A stretch of 35,836 nucleotides of DNA from Acetobacterium sp. (GCF_030652775.1 NZ_JAUSPS010000031.1:1-35836); one strand, 5' to 3'; shown: positions 26,021 to 34,100, counted from the first letter of the stretch. Translations and numbers: made by a program. Notes: generated by a model not told the origin, from the letters alone.

Positions 26021-28132
26021 ATGAAACGATTAACGATTATGATAATTTTGTTGAGTTCGCTGCTGGCGATGTTTATTCAGCCGGTCAGTGCGGCCAACTA
26101 TGGCGGGGTACCCCAGTCGGAAGCACGGACAGAAACCCGGTCCTTTGTTACCAATTTTGCTGATCATTCCATGAAGGGGCTGTTTTCAACCACTGAACAA
26201 ACCTTTTGGATTGCCAAAGACTGGGATGTCGAATCGGTGCTGCTGCATCTGGAATACCGGGCCACCCAATTGGCAGATACACAGTTGTCCAGTCTGACAG
26301 TGGCGATTAATGAGACCTATTTTTATTCGTTACGCCCGGCTGACAATTCCGGCAACCGTCATGGCATTGATATTTACGTACCACTGGAGTCGCTCCAACA
26401 GGGCTACAATAATATCAGAGTCGACGGCTATATGCGAACCCAGAATGCCCTACCCTGTGTGGATGATGTCAGCGAGGCCAACTGGCTGGATATTTTTAAA
26501 GAATCAAATATTTCGGTAAGGTTTGACAAAAATGCGATTACCACCACTATTGAATCCTTCTATAATCGTTTTTTTGAAGTGGATGCCCTGAGATATGGAG
26601 AATCGGCGTTTATTATTTCTGATGCTGACAATCCGGCGGAACTGAATGCCGCCCTGTTGGGAATCTCGGGTATATCCAATCAGACCATTTACACAGACGG
26701 GTATTTTCCGATTCTGACATTCAGTGATCCAGGGGGAAATCTGCCAGCGAACAGAATCGTCATTGCCAGGTACGATCAGCTTCCTGATAATTACCGCAGT
26801 CTGGCTGACCAGAATGGCATCAATGACGAGGACGCCGTATTGGTTCTAACCAATGAAGGAATCAAAACCAATACCCTGATCATTACTGCTAAAAACGATG
26901 TAGCCCTGATCAATGCCGGCCGGATGTTGGGAAACCCGGCCTTGATGAACCAATTGCAGTCCACCACCAAGCGGCTGGGAAAAACTGAAGACATCAAAAC
27001 CCCAGTTTATGAGGCTGAAACCTATATCAGTTTTGCCGGTTCAGATGGAACCTATTATAACGGTGCCTTTCATCAGGTCAAAGAATTTGCCATCAACTAT
27101 CCGTCTAATCGAAGCTTGAGCAATGCCAGCGAATTCTACCTCAATTACCGGTATTCGGAAAACCTCGACTTTGACCGGTCATTGATGACGGTTTACATTA
27201 ATGATATTCCCGTCGGCAGCAGAAAGCTTTCACAGCATATGGCCGGGGGCGATGAGGCCACGATCCCGATTCCCACCGATATAGATATCGGCGGTTCGTT
27301 TCAGGTGAAGGTGACCTTTGATCTGGAAATCAAAGATCTCTGGTGCAGTTTACGGCAGGGAGATATGCCCTGGGCTTACCTCACTCCCAGTACGATGTTA
27401 AAAATCAACTCAGTGGCCAGTCAGGATCTGATTTTTGAAAACTATCCCGCGCCCTTTGTCACAGATTACAGTTACAACGCGGTGAGCCTGGTGGTGCCGG
27501 ATCAGTTGGATGGGGAAACCGCCAACCTGCTGGCCAAAATGTTCCGGGTGATGGGACGCTATACCAAAGGGAATACCGGGGAAATCGCCGTGCTTTATCC
27601 CGAGGAAATGAATGAGTCGGCGCTTTACGCCAATATTATTGCGGTGGGAACATATGACAATAACAGCTTTATCAAAAGCAATAATGATAAGCTGTACTTC
27701 CAGTTAAGCGAAGACGGCAGCAGCTTCTTGTCCAATGAAAAGCTGGCAATCGACCCGGCTTATGGTAAGACCCTGGGTTCGGCCCAACTTCTGGATTCTC
27801 TGTACAGTAAACCGGGCCGGGCCAGTCTGATGGTTGTGGCACCTGATCAGACGGGTCTGGTGGCGATCGGCAATAACCTCGGCGAAATGAAAAATCTGGG
27901 CAGATTGTCAGGCGATGCCACTTTGGCAGACGCCAATGGCAAGGTGCTGACCTATCGCTTTAAAGCCCCGAAAAATCCCACCATTGCTGTGGCACAGCAA
28001 ATTGCCGTGAGCCAGGAAGCCCAGATTTTTCTGGTCGTCAGCATTATGGTGCTGATTCTGCTGGCAGTGGGGCTGGTCATGGTGGTGCGCAAGAATGGGA
28101 TTGAAATCAAGAAGGGAGGATGGCGAAAATGA
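26021..28132 (+). CDS. BcsB-like exopolysaccharide accessory protein (YdaN/PssD-like)
   Basis: Extracytoplasmic partner of the GT2 synthase, 703 residues: cleavable or anchor signal peptide (about 1-24, IQPVSAANYGG), a large beta-rich region resembling cellulose synthase subunit B (YNNIRVDGYMR, ALPCVDDVSEANW, LTPSTMLKI), and a single C-terminal transmembrane helix (about 665-688) with a basic tail. BcsB pairs with the synthase to guide the polymer out. ATG 26021 follows GGAGGAG; the earlier in-frame ATG at 25967 lies inside the GT2 gene. Stop overlaps the next start (ATGA). Confidence 0.87.
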   Translation: MKRLTIMIILLSSLLAMFIQPVSAANYGGVPQSEARTETRSFVTNFADHSMKGLFSTTEQTFWIAKDWDVESVLLHLEYRATQLADTQLSSLTVAINETYFYSLRPADNSGNRHGIDIYVPLESLQQGYNNIRVDGYMRTQNALPCVDDVSEANWLDIFKESNISVRFDKNAITTTIESFYNRFFEVDALRYGESAFIISDADNPAELNAALLGISGISNQTIYTDGYFPILTFSDPGGNLPANRIVIARYDQLPDNYRSLADQNGINDEDAVLVLTNEGIKTNTLIITAKNDVALINAGRMLGNPALMNQLQSTTKRLGKTEDIKTPVYEAETYISFAGSDGTYYNGAFHQVKEFAINYPSNRSLSNASEFYLNYRYSENLDFDRSLMTVYINDIPVGSRKLSQHMAGGDEATIPIPTDIDIGGSFQVKVTFDLEIKDLWCSLRQGDMPWAYLTPSTMLKINSVASQDLIFENYPAPFVTDYSYNAVSLVVPDQLDGETANLLAKMFRVMGRYTKGNTGEIAVLYPEEMNESALYANIIAVGTYDNNSFIKSNNDKLYFQLSEDGSSFLSNEKLAIDPAYGKTLGSAQLLDSLYSKPGRASLMVVAPDQTGLVAIGNNLGEMKNLGRLSGDATLADANGKVLTYRFKAPKNPTIAVAQQIAVSQEAQIFLVVSIMVLILLAVGLVMVVRKNGIEIKKGGWRK

Positions 28133-28992
28133 AAAATCGGGATCAGGTTTTATCCGATCTGGGGATTGTTTTCTTTCTGGTTTTAACCTTCGTCACCATA
28201 ACCTTTACCGCCCAGGATTCCGCTCACTATATTCAGAATTTAGTGATGCTGAATGTTACCTTTCTGGTTATTCTGATTACCTATTTCAGTAATATAACCC
28301 TGGGTCTGGTCACCAATGGGATCGTGATTTTTTTCTATATTTCCTACACGATTTTTCTGGTGCTGGTGAATGGCGAACCTCTGACGGCCTCCTCATATTT
28401 CTGGATTGTGCTGTTGCCGCTGTTCACCTATGTGGTCAGCTTAATGACCGGGAGAAATCTGGCACTGCAGAACCGCGTTAAAGAGCTGGAAGATGAGAAT
28501 GTCAGTTTGTCCACCGTGGATCCGGTTACCGGGCTGCGGAATTTCCGGACCCTGATCAGCGATGCCAAAATCTTTATTGGCATGTCAAAACGGGGACAGA
28601 TTGAGTTATCGTTGATGATGATCAAATTTCGACATTATAAAGAAATCAAACGAATTCTGGGAGAAGAGCGGTTGCCGCTGTTTATCCGCCAGATGACTGA
28701 AGTGATGCATCGGAGTCTGCGGGCAGAGGATACCCTTTATCTGATCGAAAAAGATGATATCACCTTTGGCCTGTTTTTAATCACCGATACGGCCGGAACA
28801 AAAATTGTCGAAAACCGGATCAGGAGTCATATCAAAAGCGAAGAGTTTTATACCATCACAGCGCCTTACGAGGTGGAAATTGATCTAAAAATCGGAGTTT
28901 TCCATTGTGATGAATGTAAAACAGGAGAAGCCGTTTCGCCGCTGGAATTTATTGAAAAAGCCCGCAAAGAAATGGAATACGATGTCGGTTAA
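28129..28992 (+). CDS. Membrane protein with degenerate GGDEF domain (YdaK/PssE-like c-di-GMP receptor candidate)
   Basis: 287 residues: four transmembrane helices (about 12-30, 38-54, 58-80, 88-107), a short coiled linker (RVKELEDENVSLS) and a GGDEF-fold domain starting at DPVTGLRNF. The catalytic GGDEF position reads EKDDI (207-211), so cyclase activity is not expected. The inhibitory RxxD site, which binds c-di-GMP, is intact: R198-A-E-D201, exactly five residues before the degenerate motif, the canonical spacing. Bacillus YdaK and Listeria PssE, as I recall them, have this architecture and bind c-di-GMP. ATG 28129 is chosen because AAGGGAGG lies nine bases upstream and the stop of the upstream gene overlaps it (ATGA); ATG 28120 touches the Shine-Dalgarno. 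Confidence 0.87.
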   Translation: MKNRDQVLSDLGIVFFLVLTFVTITFTAQDSAHYIQNLVMLNVTFLVILITYFSNITLGLVTNGIVIFFYISYTIFLVLVNGEPLTASSYFWIVLLPLFTYVVSLMTGRNLALQNRVKELEDENVSLSTVDPVTGLRNFRTLISDAKIFIGMSKRGQIELSLMMIKFRHYKEIKRILGEERLPLFIRQMTEVMHRSLRAEDTLYLIEKDDITFGLFLITDTAGTKIVENRIRSHIKSEEFYTITAPYEVEIDLKIGVFHCDECKTGEAVSPLEFIEKARKEMEYDVG

Positions 28993-29034
28993 GGTTTTGC
29001 ATTAAGTTCTGAAATAAAAAAAGAAATATAAACA

Positions 29035-29086
29035 GAAAAAAGGCCGGGTTGATGATGTTTTGAGGCAATCATCCCGGTCTTTTTTA
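29035..29086. terminator. Bidirectional terminator between convergent operons
   Basis: AAAAAAGGCCGGG...GATGAT (29035-29056) pairs with ATCATCCCGGTCTTTTTT (29068-29085), with one G-U and a short bulge. T-runs on both strands let it end the exopolysaccharide operon and the opposing wecB transcript. Confidence 0.9.
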
Positions 29087-29091
29087 GCGGT

Positions 29092-30213
29092 TTATAATTT
29101 AAAATACGCAGCGATAGCTGCACAGATTCGCTGGGAAGCCTTACCGTCGCCGTAAGGGTTAATGGCATGGGCCATGGTTTGGTAGGCGTCGGGGTCGTCC
29201 AGCAGCCGCTGAGTGATTCTGATAATGTCGTTTTTATCAACGCCACCCATCACAACGGTTCCGGCGGCGACGGCTTCGGGCCGTTCGGTTTCGTGGCGCA
29301 GCACCACGACCGGTTTACCCAGTGCCGGGGCTTCCTCCTGAATGCCCCCGGAATCGGTGAGCACCAGATAGACGCGACCCATCAGGTTGGACATTTCGCC
29401 GTAATCCAGGGGTGCCAGAATATGAACCCGGTCAAGATCAGCGAGCAGCGGCAGGGCTGTTTCGGCAATCAGGGGATTGGGATGCATCGGAAAGACCACC
29501 TCCACATCCGGATTGGCCAGAACCAGTTCACGGATGGCTAAGAAGATATGTTCCATCGGCGCACCGATATTTTCCCGGCGGTGGGAGGTTAATAGAATCA
29601 CCCGCCTGTTTTGGTAGTCGATGGTATTAAGGAGTGGGTTTTCAAAATGGTAGTCGGCCTTAACGGTCATGAGTAAGGCATCGATGACCGTATTGCCGGT
29701 AATGATAATCCGGCTCAGAGGAATATCTTCCCGAATTAGATTATCCCGATTGCCGACGGTGGGGGAAAAATGCAGGTCGCCCAGCTGGCTGATGAGGGTC
29801 CGGTTCATTTCCTCCGGGTAGGGGGAGTACTTATTTTTAGTCCGCAGGCCAGCTTCCACATGGCCAATCGGGATCTGTTCATAAAAAGCCGACAGGGCGG
29901 CAGCAAAAGCAGTGGTGGTATCGCCATGAACCAGAATCATATCCGGGGCCTCGGCTGCCAGTATCGGTTTCAGATCGTTGAGAATACTGGCCGTGAGATA
30001 GGACAGGGTTTGGCCGGGCTTCATCAGGTTCAGATCATAATCTGCGGCGATGGCAAAAAGCGCCAGCACCTGATCCAGCATTTCCCGGTGCTGGGCGGTC
30101 AGGGTTACCAGCGTCTGAAAACGGGGATCTTTTTTTAAAGCAATTACCAGCGGCGCCATTTTGATGGACTCCGGCCGGGTTCCAAAAAGAATCATGATTT
30201 TGATTTTTTTCAT
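29092..30213 (-). CDS. wecB: UDP-N-acetylglucosamine 2-epimerase (non-hydrolysing)
   Basis: Interconverts UDP-GlcNAc and UDP-ManNAc (MnaA/WecB family), supplying ManNAc for cell-wall polymers or exopolysaccharide. 373 residues, typical. Visible: FGTRPESIKMAPL at the N-terminus, LVHGDTTTAFAAALSAFY, GHVEAGLRT, LTSHRREN, VLTDSGGIQEEAPALGKPVVVLRHETERPEA (shown in parts: SGGIQEE and LRHETERPE are the UDP-binding signatures). Last gene of the minus-strand coaBC operon and convergent with the exopolysaccharide operon. ManNAc may therefore be a building block of that polymer; teichoic acid linkage is the alternative. Ribosome site is weak (AGTGAG). Confidence 0.94.
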   Translation of the reverse strand: MKKIKIMILFGTRPESIKMAPLVIALKKDPRFQTLVTLTAQHREMLDQVLALFAIAADYDLNLMKPGQTLSYLTASILNDLKPILAAEAPDMILVHGDTTTAFAAALSAFYEQIPIGHVEAGLRTKNKYSPYPEEMNRTLISQLGDLHFSPTVGNRDNLIREDIPLSRIIITGNTVIDALLMTVKADYHFENPLLNTIDYQNRRVILLTSHRRENIGAPMEHIFLAIRELVLANPDVEVVFPMHPNPLIAETALPLLADLDRVHILAPLDYGEMSNLMGRVYLVLTDSGGIQEEAPALGKPVVVLRHETERPEAVAAGTVVMGGVDKNDIIRITQRLLDDPDAYQTMAHAINPYGDGKASQRICAAIAAYFKL

Positions 30214-30254
30214 GGTTACTCACTTTCATCCTGTTTGTCATATCGCAGAAGCGA

Positions 30255-31412
30255 TCACTTGTTATAAACCAGCCCCAGCAGAGCCTGCAGGTTATCGTAG
30301 GAGTAGGCATTATTGTTATAGCCGAAACCACCGTAGAAGGGACTCTGGGAATCTGCATTCTGATGCTTTTTAAGTTGGGTCAGGGCGTTGCCGGTTAAAA
30401 ACTCATTTCCCAGCATCGCACCAATCTGAGCGGCGATGCCGTAGGCGGCTGAGGATTCCTGGGTATCCAGGGCGGCCCCGGTATGGGGATCATAATAAGA
30501 ATAGAGGGTGCCACTGGCGATCTTTTCTTCCAGCCAATCAATGGATTGGGGGGAATAGATTCCGGCTTGCGCCAGATTCTGGATCACCATCAGGCTGTCC
30601 AGAATGTTTATTTTTCCGTCAGCATCGGTATAGCTGCGCTTTTGGGGATCATAGCTTTTATGATGGAGCGGCAGGGTTTCGCTAATAAAGCTGCCCAGCA
30701 GAATCTGTTGATTTGTTGTCACGGCTGCGGCGATTTCTGGTTTTTCCGCCGTCAGCGTCTGGATAGCCGAGAGGTTGATATAGGCCACTTCCACGGTTTT
30801 ATCCTGGGTGGGACTGGCGGCGCTGTAGTAATTGACCAGGTAGCCGGACTGAAATCCCCTGGTCGGCAATTGATTTTCCAGGGTCTCAAAAATCTTCGTG
30901 CCGGAAACATTAAGTGGCCATTGTTCCTTCGCCATCGTCAGGGTCTGGTAAATCCGCAGATCATCAATGGTGGCTGAAACATCAGTAATTGGATCGCTGT
31001 TTTCAACGATGCGCCACAACAAAATATCATCAACAATCAGATGATCCTCAATATAGTCGGTGGTTTCAATAAAAAGCCGTTGATCCCCGGTTAAACGGGC
31101 ATACTCCAATAATAATCCCATCGATTCGGACAGAATTTCGTGACCGGTAGATAGGTCTCCGGTTTGCTCAGTGTTCTGATAATTGGTATAAATGCCGCCA
31201 TCTACAGAGGTTAGCTGATTGCCGATAAAGCTCTGGCAGTTCAGGGTTTCCCGGGAAAGTGGGCTGATTGGTACCAGAGGGGCAGAATCAAGCTGTGTGT
31301 AATTCGCTATTTTGGTGGTATCTTCCGGTTTTGTAAAAAAACAGCCCCAGATTACCACGGTCAAACTAACCAACAAAACAAAAACAAGAAATATCTTAAG
31401 TGTTTTTGCCAT
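30255..31412 (-). CDS. GH8-like exported hydrolase (YdaJ/PssZ-like)
   Basis: Secreted or lipid-anchored (alpha/alpha)6-barrel hydrolase of the GH8 superfamily, 385 residues. N-terminal hydrophobic segment with a possible lipobox IWGC (Cys24). The GH8-type catalytic acid is seen in GHEILSESMGLLLEYA (E96), preceded by DGGIYTNY. The family's secondary acidic residues further on are less clear. In Bacillus yda and Listeria pss systems a homologous hydrolase cuts or trims the same exopolysaccharide; here it sits in the convergent operon next to wecB. Its start overlaps the ThrE2-like gene by 17 bases. The function on this polymer is inferred. Confidence 0.83.
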   Translation of the reverse strand: MAKTLKIFLVFVLLVSLTVVIWGCFFTKPEDTTKIANYTQLDSAPLVPISPLSRETLNCQSFIGNQLTSVDGGIYTNYQNTEQTGDLSTGHEILSESMGLLLEYARLTGDQRLFIETTDYIEDHLIVDDILLWRIVENSDPITDVSATIDDLRIYQTLTMAKEQWPLNVSGTKIFETLENQLPTRGFQSGYLVNYYSAASPTQDKTVEVAYINLSAIQTLTAEKPEIAAAVTTNQQILLGSFISETLPLHHKSYDPQKRSYTDADGKINILDSLMVIQNLAQAGIYSPQSIDWLEEKIASGTLYSYYDPHTGAALDTQESSAAYGIAAQIGAMLGNEFLTGNALTQLKKHQNADSQSPFYGGFGYNNNAYSYDNLQALLGLVYNK

Positions 31413-31875
31413 ATTTAATCTTCTTTCTTATTTTTGTTTTACTTTTTATCATCACCTTGCGCACCAGGTTGACAGTCGATGAGACCATAATAATGCCGAC
31501 CGCCAGCGCTCCGGAGATCAGCAGGGTGTGAATGCCGGTGGAGATCCCCAGATCTATCTCGCTGTTGATAAAATAAAGCATCGTATAATAGATGCCGCCG
31601 CCTGGCACCAGTGGAATCAAGGCCACCGCCAGATAAATAGTGGTGGGCGATTTGGTTAAACGAGCCAGCACTTCAGCATAAAGGGAGATCGCAATGGTCG
31701 CCAGCAGATAGAGGATAACATCATTGGAAATCACCAGTTGAAAAACGACGTAAACCAGCTGTCCCAGCATTCCGCCCAGGGCAGAAAGGAGTAGTTTGTT
31801 CCGGGGGATATTAAAAACGAAGGCAAAGGCCAGGGATGCTCCAAAAGCATATAAACAGGGTGCGATGTAATTCAT
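31396..31875 (-). CDS. ThrE2-like membrane protein (YjjB family)
   Basis: 159 residues, about five transmembrane helices, of the ThrE_2/DUF3815 (YjjB) family that pairs with a ThrE/YjjP partner; together they resemble a split threonine/serine exporter. Typical elements: IPRNKLLLSALGGMLGQ, ARLTKSPTTIYLAVALIPLVPGG and a basic C-terminal tail. Gap of four bases to the partner gene confirms co-translation. Transport of C4-dicarboxylate (succinate in E. coli YjjPB) is the other known role. The last 17 bases overlap the GH8-like gene. Confidence 0.88.
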   Translation of the reverse strand: MNYIAPCLYAFGASLAFAFVFNIPRNKLLLSALGGMLGQLVYVVFQLVISNDVILYLLATIAISLYAEVLARLTKSPTTIYLAVALIPLVPGGGIYYTMLYFINSEIDLGISTGIHTLLISGALAVGIIMVSSTVNLVRKVMIKSKTKIRKKIKYGKNT

Positions 31876-31879
31876 GGTT

Positions 31880-32644
31880 TCAACCTCCCCAGAATGGTCG
31901 TAATAAACTCAGGGGTACAGCCACCCCGGCGGCAATGGCAGCGCCAATCAGCAGTGCCTCAATACCCTTAGCCAGACCGGAAAGATAATCCCCGGCAATA
32001 ATGTCCCGGATTGAATTGGTGATGGCCAGCCCAGGTACCAGGGTCATAATCGAGCCGATAATAATGGTGTCCATATTGGTGGTCAGTCCCAGCCCTGAAG
32101 CAGCTACTGCAACAGTTGAGGCGATCAGACCACCGACAATATTGGTAAAAAAAACATTGGCTTCAAAGCGACCCATGATATCCATTTGCAGCTTAATACC
32201 CATCCCAATCATAAATCCGACACAGCTGTCGACAAAACTTCCCCCGAAAAAAAGGGTGAACATCTGGGAAATAAAGGCAAAAGCCAAAACATGAAGATAG
32301 TAAGGATAAGAAGGGATGGTATCAATGCGCCTGATGTCGGCCAACAGGTCCTTGTAGTTGGTTGGTTCATAGCAGATATGACGGGATAAATGATTAATTT
32401 CGGATACCTTGGTCAAATCTATTTTGCGTGAATGAATCCGTCGGGTTCGGGTCAGCGGAACCTCCCCTTCCAGGGTGACAGAGATGATGATGGTGGTCGG
32501 TACGACGAAAATTTCAGCCTCCTTGGCACCAAGGGCAATACAGATCCGATGCATGGATTCTTCCACCCGGTAGGTTTCAGCACCATTGGAAAGGAGGATA
32601 ACCCCCATTTCCATGGCAACATGACTGAGTTGGTTAATGGTCAT
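31880..32644 (-). CDS. ThrE-like membrane protein (YjjP family)
   Basis: 254 residues: N-terminal cytoplasmic part (MEMGVILLSNGAETYRVEESM, then family-typical VVPTTIIISV), followed by about five transmembrane helices with LVPGLAITNSIRDIIAGDYLSG, the DUF1212/ThrE signature. Forms with the next gene a two-component threonine/serine or dicarboxylate exporter. The ATG overlaps the coaBC stop codon by one base (TAATG), a strong sign of coupling. No evidence in sequence tells which substrate. Confidence 0.9.
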   Translation of the reverse strand: MTINQLSHVAMEMGVILLSNGAETYRVEESMHRICIALGAKEAEIFVVPTTIIISVTLEGEVPLTRTRRIHSRKIDLTKVSEINHLSRHICYEPTNYKDLLADIRRIDTIPSYPYYLHVLAFAFISQMFTLFFGGSFVDSCVGFMIGMGIKLQMDIMGRFEANVFFTNIVGGLIASTVAVAASGLGLTTNMDTIIIGSIMTLVPGLAITNSIRDIIAGDYLSGLAKGIEALLIGAAIAAGVAVPLSLLRPFWGG

Positions 32645-33843
32645 TACAGTTCATCCAGGATCGCATCAAGAATCCGGTGTGCCACCGCATCCTTGGATAA
32701 AAGGGGCAGTGCCTCGGTTTTTTCCAGGGTCATAATCGTTACCCGGTTGGTGGCGGTATTAAAACCGGCTCCTGTTTCCTTTAAATTATTAGCCACCATC
32801 ATATTCGCATTTTTGAAATAGAGTTTTTCTTTGGTATTCTCAATCATGTTTTCAGTTTCCATCGAAAAACCGCAAACATACTGGTCTGAACGCTTCTTTT
32901 CGCCAATGGTCTTTAAAATATCAATAGTCGGAGTCAGGTTGATGGCTGGTCGTCCATCCCGTTTTTTTATTTTCTCAGGGGCAACAGTTGTCGGTTTAAA
33001 ATCGGCAACAGCAGCAGCCTTAATGACAATATCGGTTGCTTCAAAATGATCCATCACCTGGAAGCACATGTCACTGGCCGATACTACCGGGACAACATTG
33101 ACAAAGGCCGGTGCGGTCAAAGCGGTTTTGCCGCTGATCAGGGTCACATCGGCACCCCGGAGCATGGCTGCCTGGGCCAGGGCATAACCCATTTTCCCGC
33201 TGGAATGATTGGTAATGTATCTTACTGGGTCGATGGCCTCGCAGGTGGGACCGGCAGTAATCATAATTCTTTTTCCGTTGAGATCATGAAAATAAGCGAT
33301 TTCCCGGAGGATATGATTAATCAGCAGCGCCTCATCCGGAAGCTTGCCGGCGCCGACATCCTTACAGGCCAGTATTCCGACTGCTGGGTCAATGATCTTA
33401 TAACCCAAGTTTTTCAGACTTTTCAGATTGTTTTGGACAATCGGGTTTTCATACATGGCGGTATTCATGGCTGGTGCGATCAGCTTGGGACAATGGCAGG
33501 CCATGATGGTGGTGGTGAGCATATCGTCGGCAATCCCGGCATTGATTTTGCCGATGACATTGGCCGAAGCCGGTGCCACCATAAAAAGATCGGCTCGCTT
33601 GGCCAGACTGATATGAGCCACATCATAAGAGATATTGCGGTCAAAGGTATCAACAATACACTTGTTGCCGGTTAAACTCTCAAAGACCAGCGGGGCAATA
33701 AACTCCTGGGCATTTTTGGTCATAATGACTTGAACATCGCAACCCATTTTGGTGAGGCTGCTGGCTACATTGGCCATTTTATAGGCAGCGATGCTTCCGG
33801 TAATGCCCAGAACAACGGTTTTATTTTTTAATAGATTTTTCAT
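32644..33843 (-). CDS. coaBC: Bifunctional phosphopantothenoylcysteine decarboxylase/synthetase
   Basis: Catalyses two successive steps of coenzyme A synthesis. The N-terminal CoaC half (about 1-180) is a flavoprotein: GITGSIAAYK, active-site H77 in DVAHISLAKR, PAMNTAMYENP and C160 in LACKDVGAGKLPD. The C-terminal CoaB half (about 185-399) has ITAGPTCEAIDPVRYITN, then SSGKMGYALA, AAVADFKP and a basic KIKKRDG loop. ATG 33843 follows AAAAGGAAAG; the longer in-frame start at 33870 lies closer to the promoter. Divergent from a PanT-like pantothenate transporter, a coherent CoA-supply arrangement. Confidence 0.95.
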   Translation of the reverse strand: MKNLLKNKTVVLGITGSIAAYKMANVASSLTKMGCDVQVIMTKNAQEFIAPLVFESLTGNKCIVDTFDRNISYDVAHISLAKRADLFMVAPASANVIGKINAGIADDMLTTTIMACHCPKLIAPAMNTAMYENPIVQNNLKSLKNLGYKIIDPAVGILACKDVGAGKLPDEALLINHILREIAYFHDLNGKRIMITAGPTCEAIDPVRYITNHSSGKMGYALAQAAMLRGADVTLISGKTALTAPAFVNVVPVVSASDMCFQVMDHFEATDIVIKAAAVADFKPTTVAPEKIKKRDGRPAINLTPTIDILKTIGEKKRSDQYVCGFSMETENMIENTKEKLYFKNANMMVANNLKETGAGFNTATNRVTIMTLEKTEALPLLSKDAVAHRILDAILDEL

Positions 33844-33884
33844 CGGCTTTCCTTTTCCAGTTGTTTTCATTAATTTTCATAATC

Positions 33885-33914
33885 ATTATACCAAACCCGG
33901 GGGTCAGGAGTAAA
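33885..33914 (-). promoter_or_regulatory. Promoter of the coaBC operon
   Basis: On the minus strand: TTTACT (plus 33909-33914), 18-base spacer, perfect TATAAT (plus 33885-33890) preceded by TGG (extended -10). The -35 overlaps the left copy of a 22-bp repeat. Confidence 0.65.
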
Positions 33915-33931
33915 TATAAGTTTTTATTGTA
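33910..33931. repeat. Left copy of 22-bp direct repeat
   Basis: GTAAATATAAGTTTTTATTG plus two bases. It matches 34079-34100 at 19 of 22 positions, same orientation. The core is also nearly self-complementary (AATA..AA.TTT..TATT), so it could be read from either side. Overlaps the coaBC -35. Confidence 0.6.
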
Positions 33932-33952
33932 TTCAGATAGTCGGTTGCTACC

Positions 33953-34051
33953 GTACCGATCAATTGTTAATCTGTTGTTCGCTGCGGGTTCGGACAGGCT
34001 ATCGCCATGTTCGCCCCGATGCGAACAACATGATGTAACAATAGTCGGTAC
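33953..34051. repeat. Large imperfect palindrome between coaBC and panT
   Basis: A 99-nt hairpin or cruciform with about 40 base pairs. Outside in: GTACCGA/TCGGTAC, ATTGTTA/TAACAAT, ATC/GAT, TGTTGTTCGC/GCGAACAACA (10 bp perfect), CGGG/CCCG, CGGACA/TGTTCG and GGC/GCC around TATC. Small bulges separate the segments. The centre is GC-rich while both flanks are AT-rich. It lies upstream of both divergent promoters, so it is outside their predicted leaders. Resembles a palindromic (REP- or MITE-like) element; no family recognised. Confidence 0.8.
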
Positions 34052-34078
34052 TACGTTTGTTTTTGAAGTAAATCAAAT

Positions 34079-34100
34079 GTTAATATAAATTTTTATTGAA
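34079..34100. repeat. Right copy of 22-bp direct repeat
   Basis: GTTAATATAAATTTTTATTG plus two bases, 169 bp from the left copy. It overlaps the first five bases of the panT -35 (TTGAAA, 34096-34101). Candidate shared regulatory site. Confidence 0.6.

Noticed and set aside
29167..29541. Long plus-strand open frame across wecB
   Set aside because: It is antisense to an intact, motif-rich UDP-GlcNAc 2-epimerase, and its product has no family signature.
33046..33675. 209-codon plus-strand open frame across coaBC
   Set aside because: Antisense to a full coaBC with all active-site motifs; rich in His/Gly/Gln as expected of the reverse of such a gene.
33953..34051. Integron attC site
   Set aside because: An attC site reads RYYYAAC on the left and GTTRRRY on the right; here the left arm carries GTT-type and the right AAC-type ends, and there is no integrase or cassette gene nearby.
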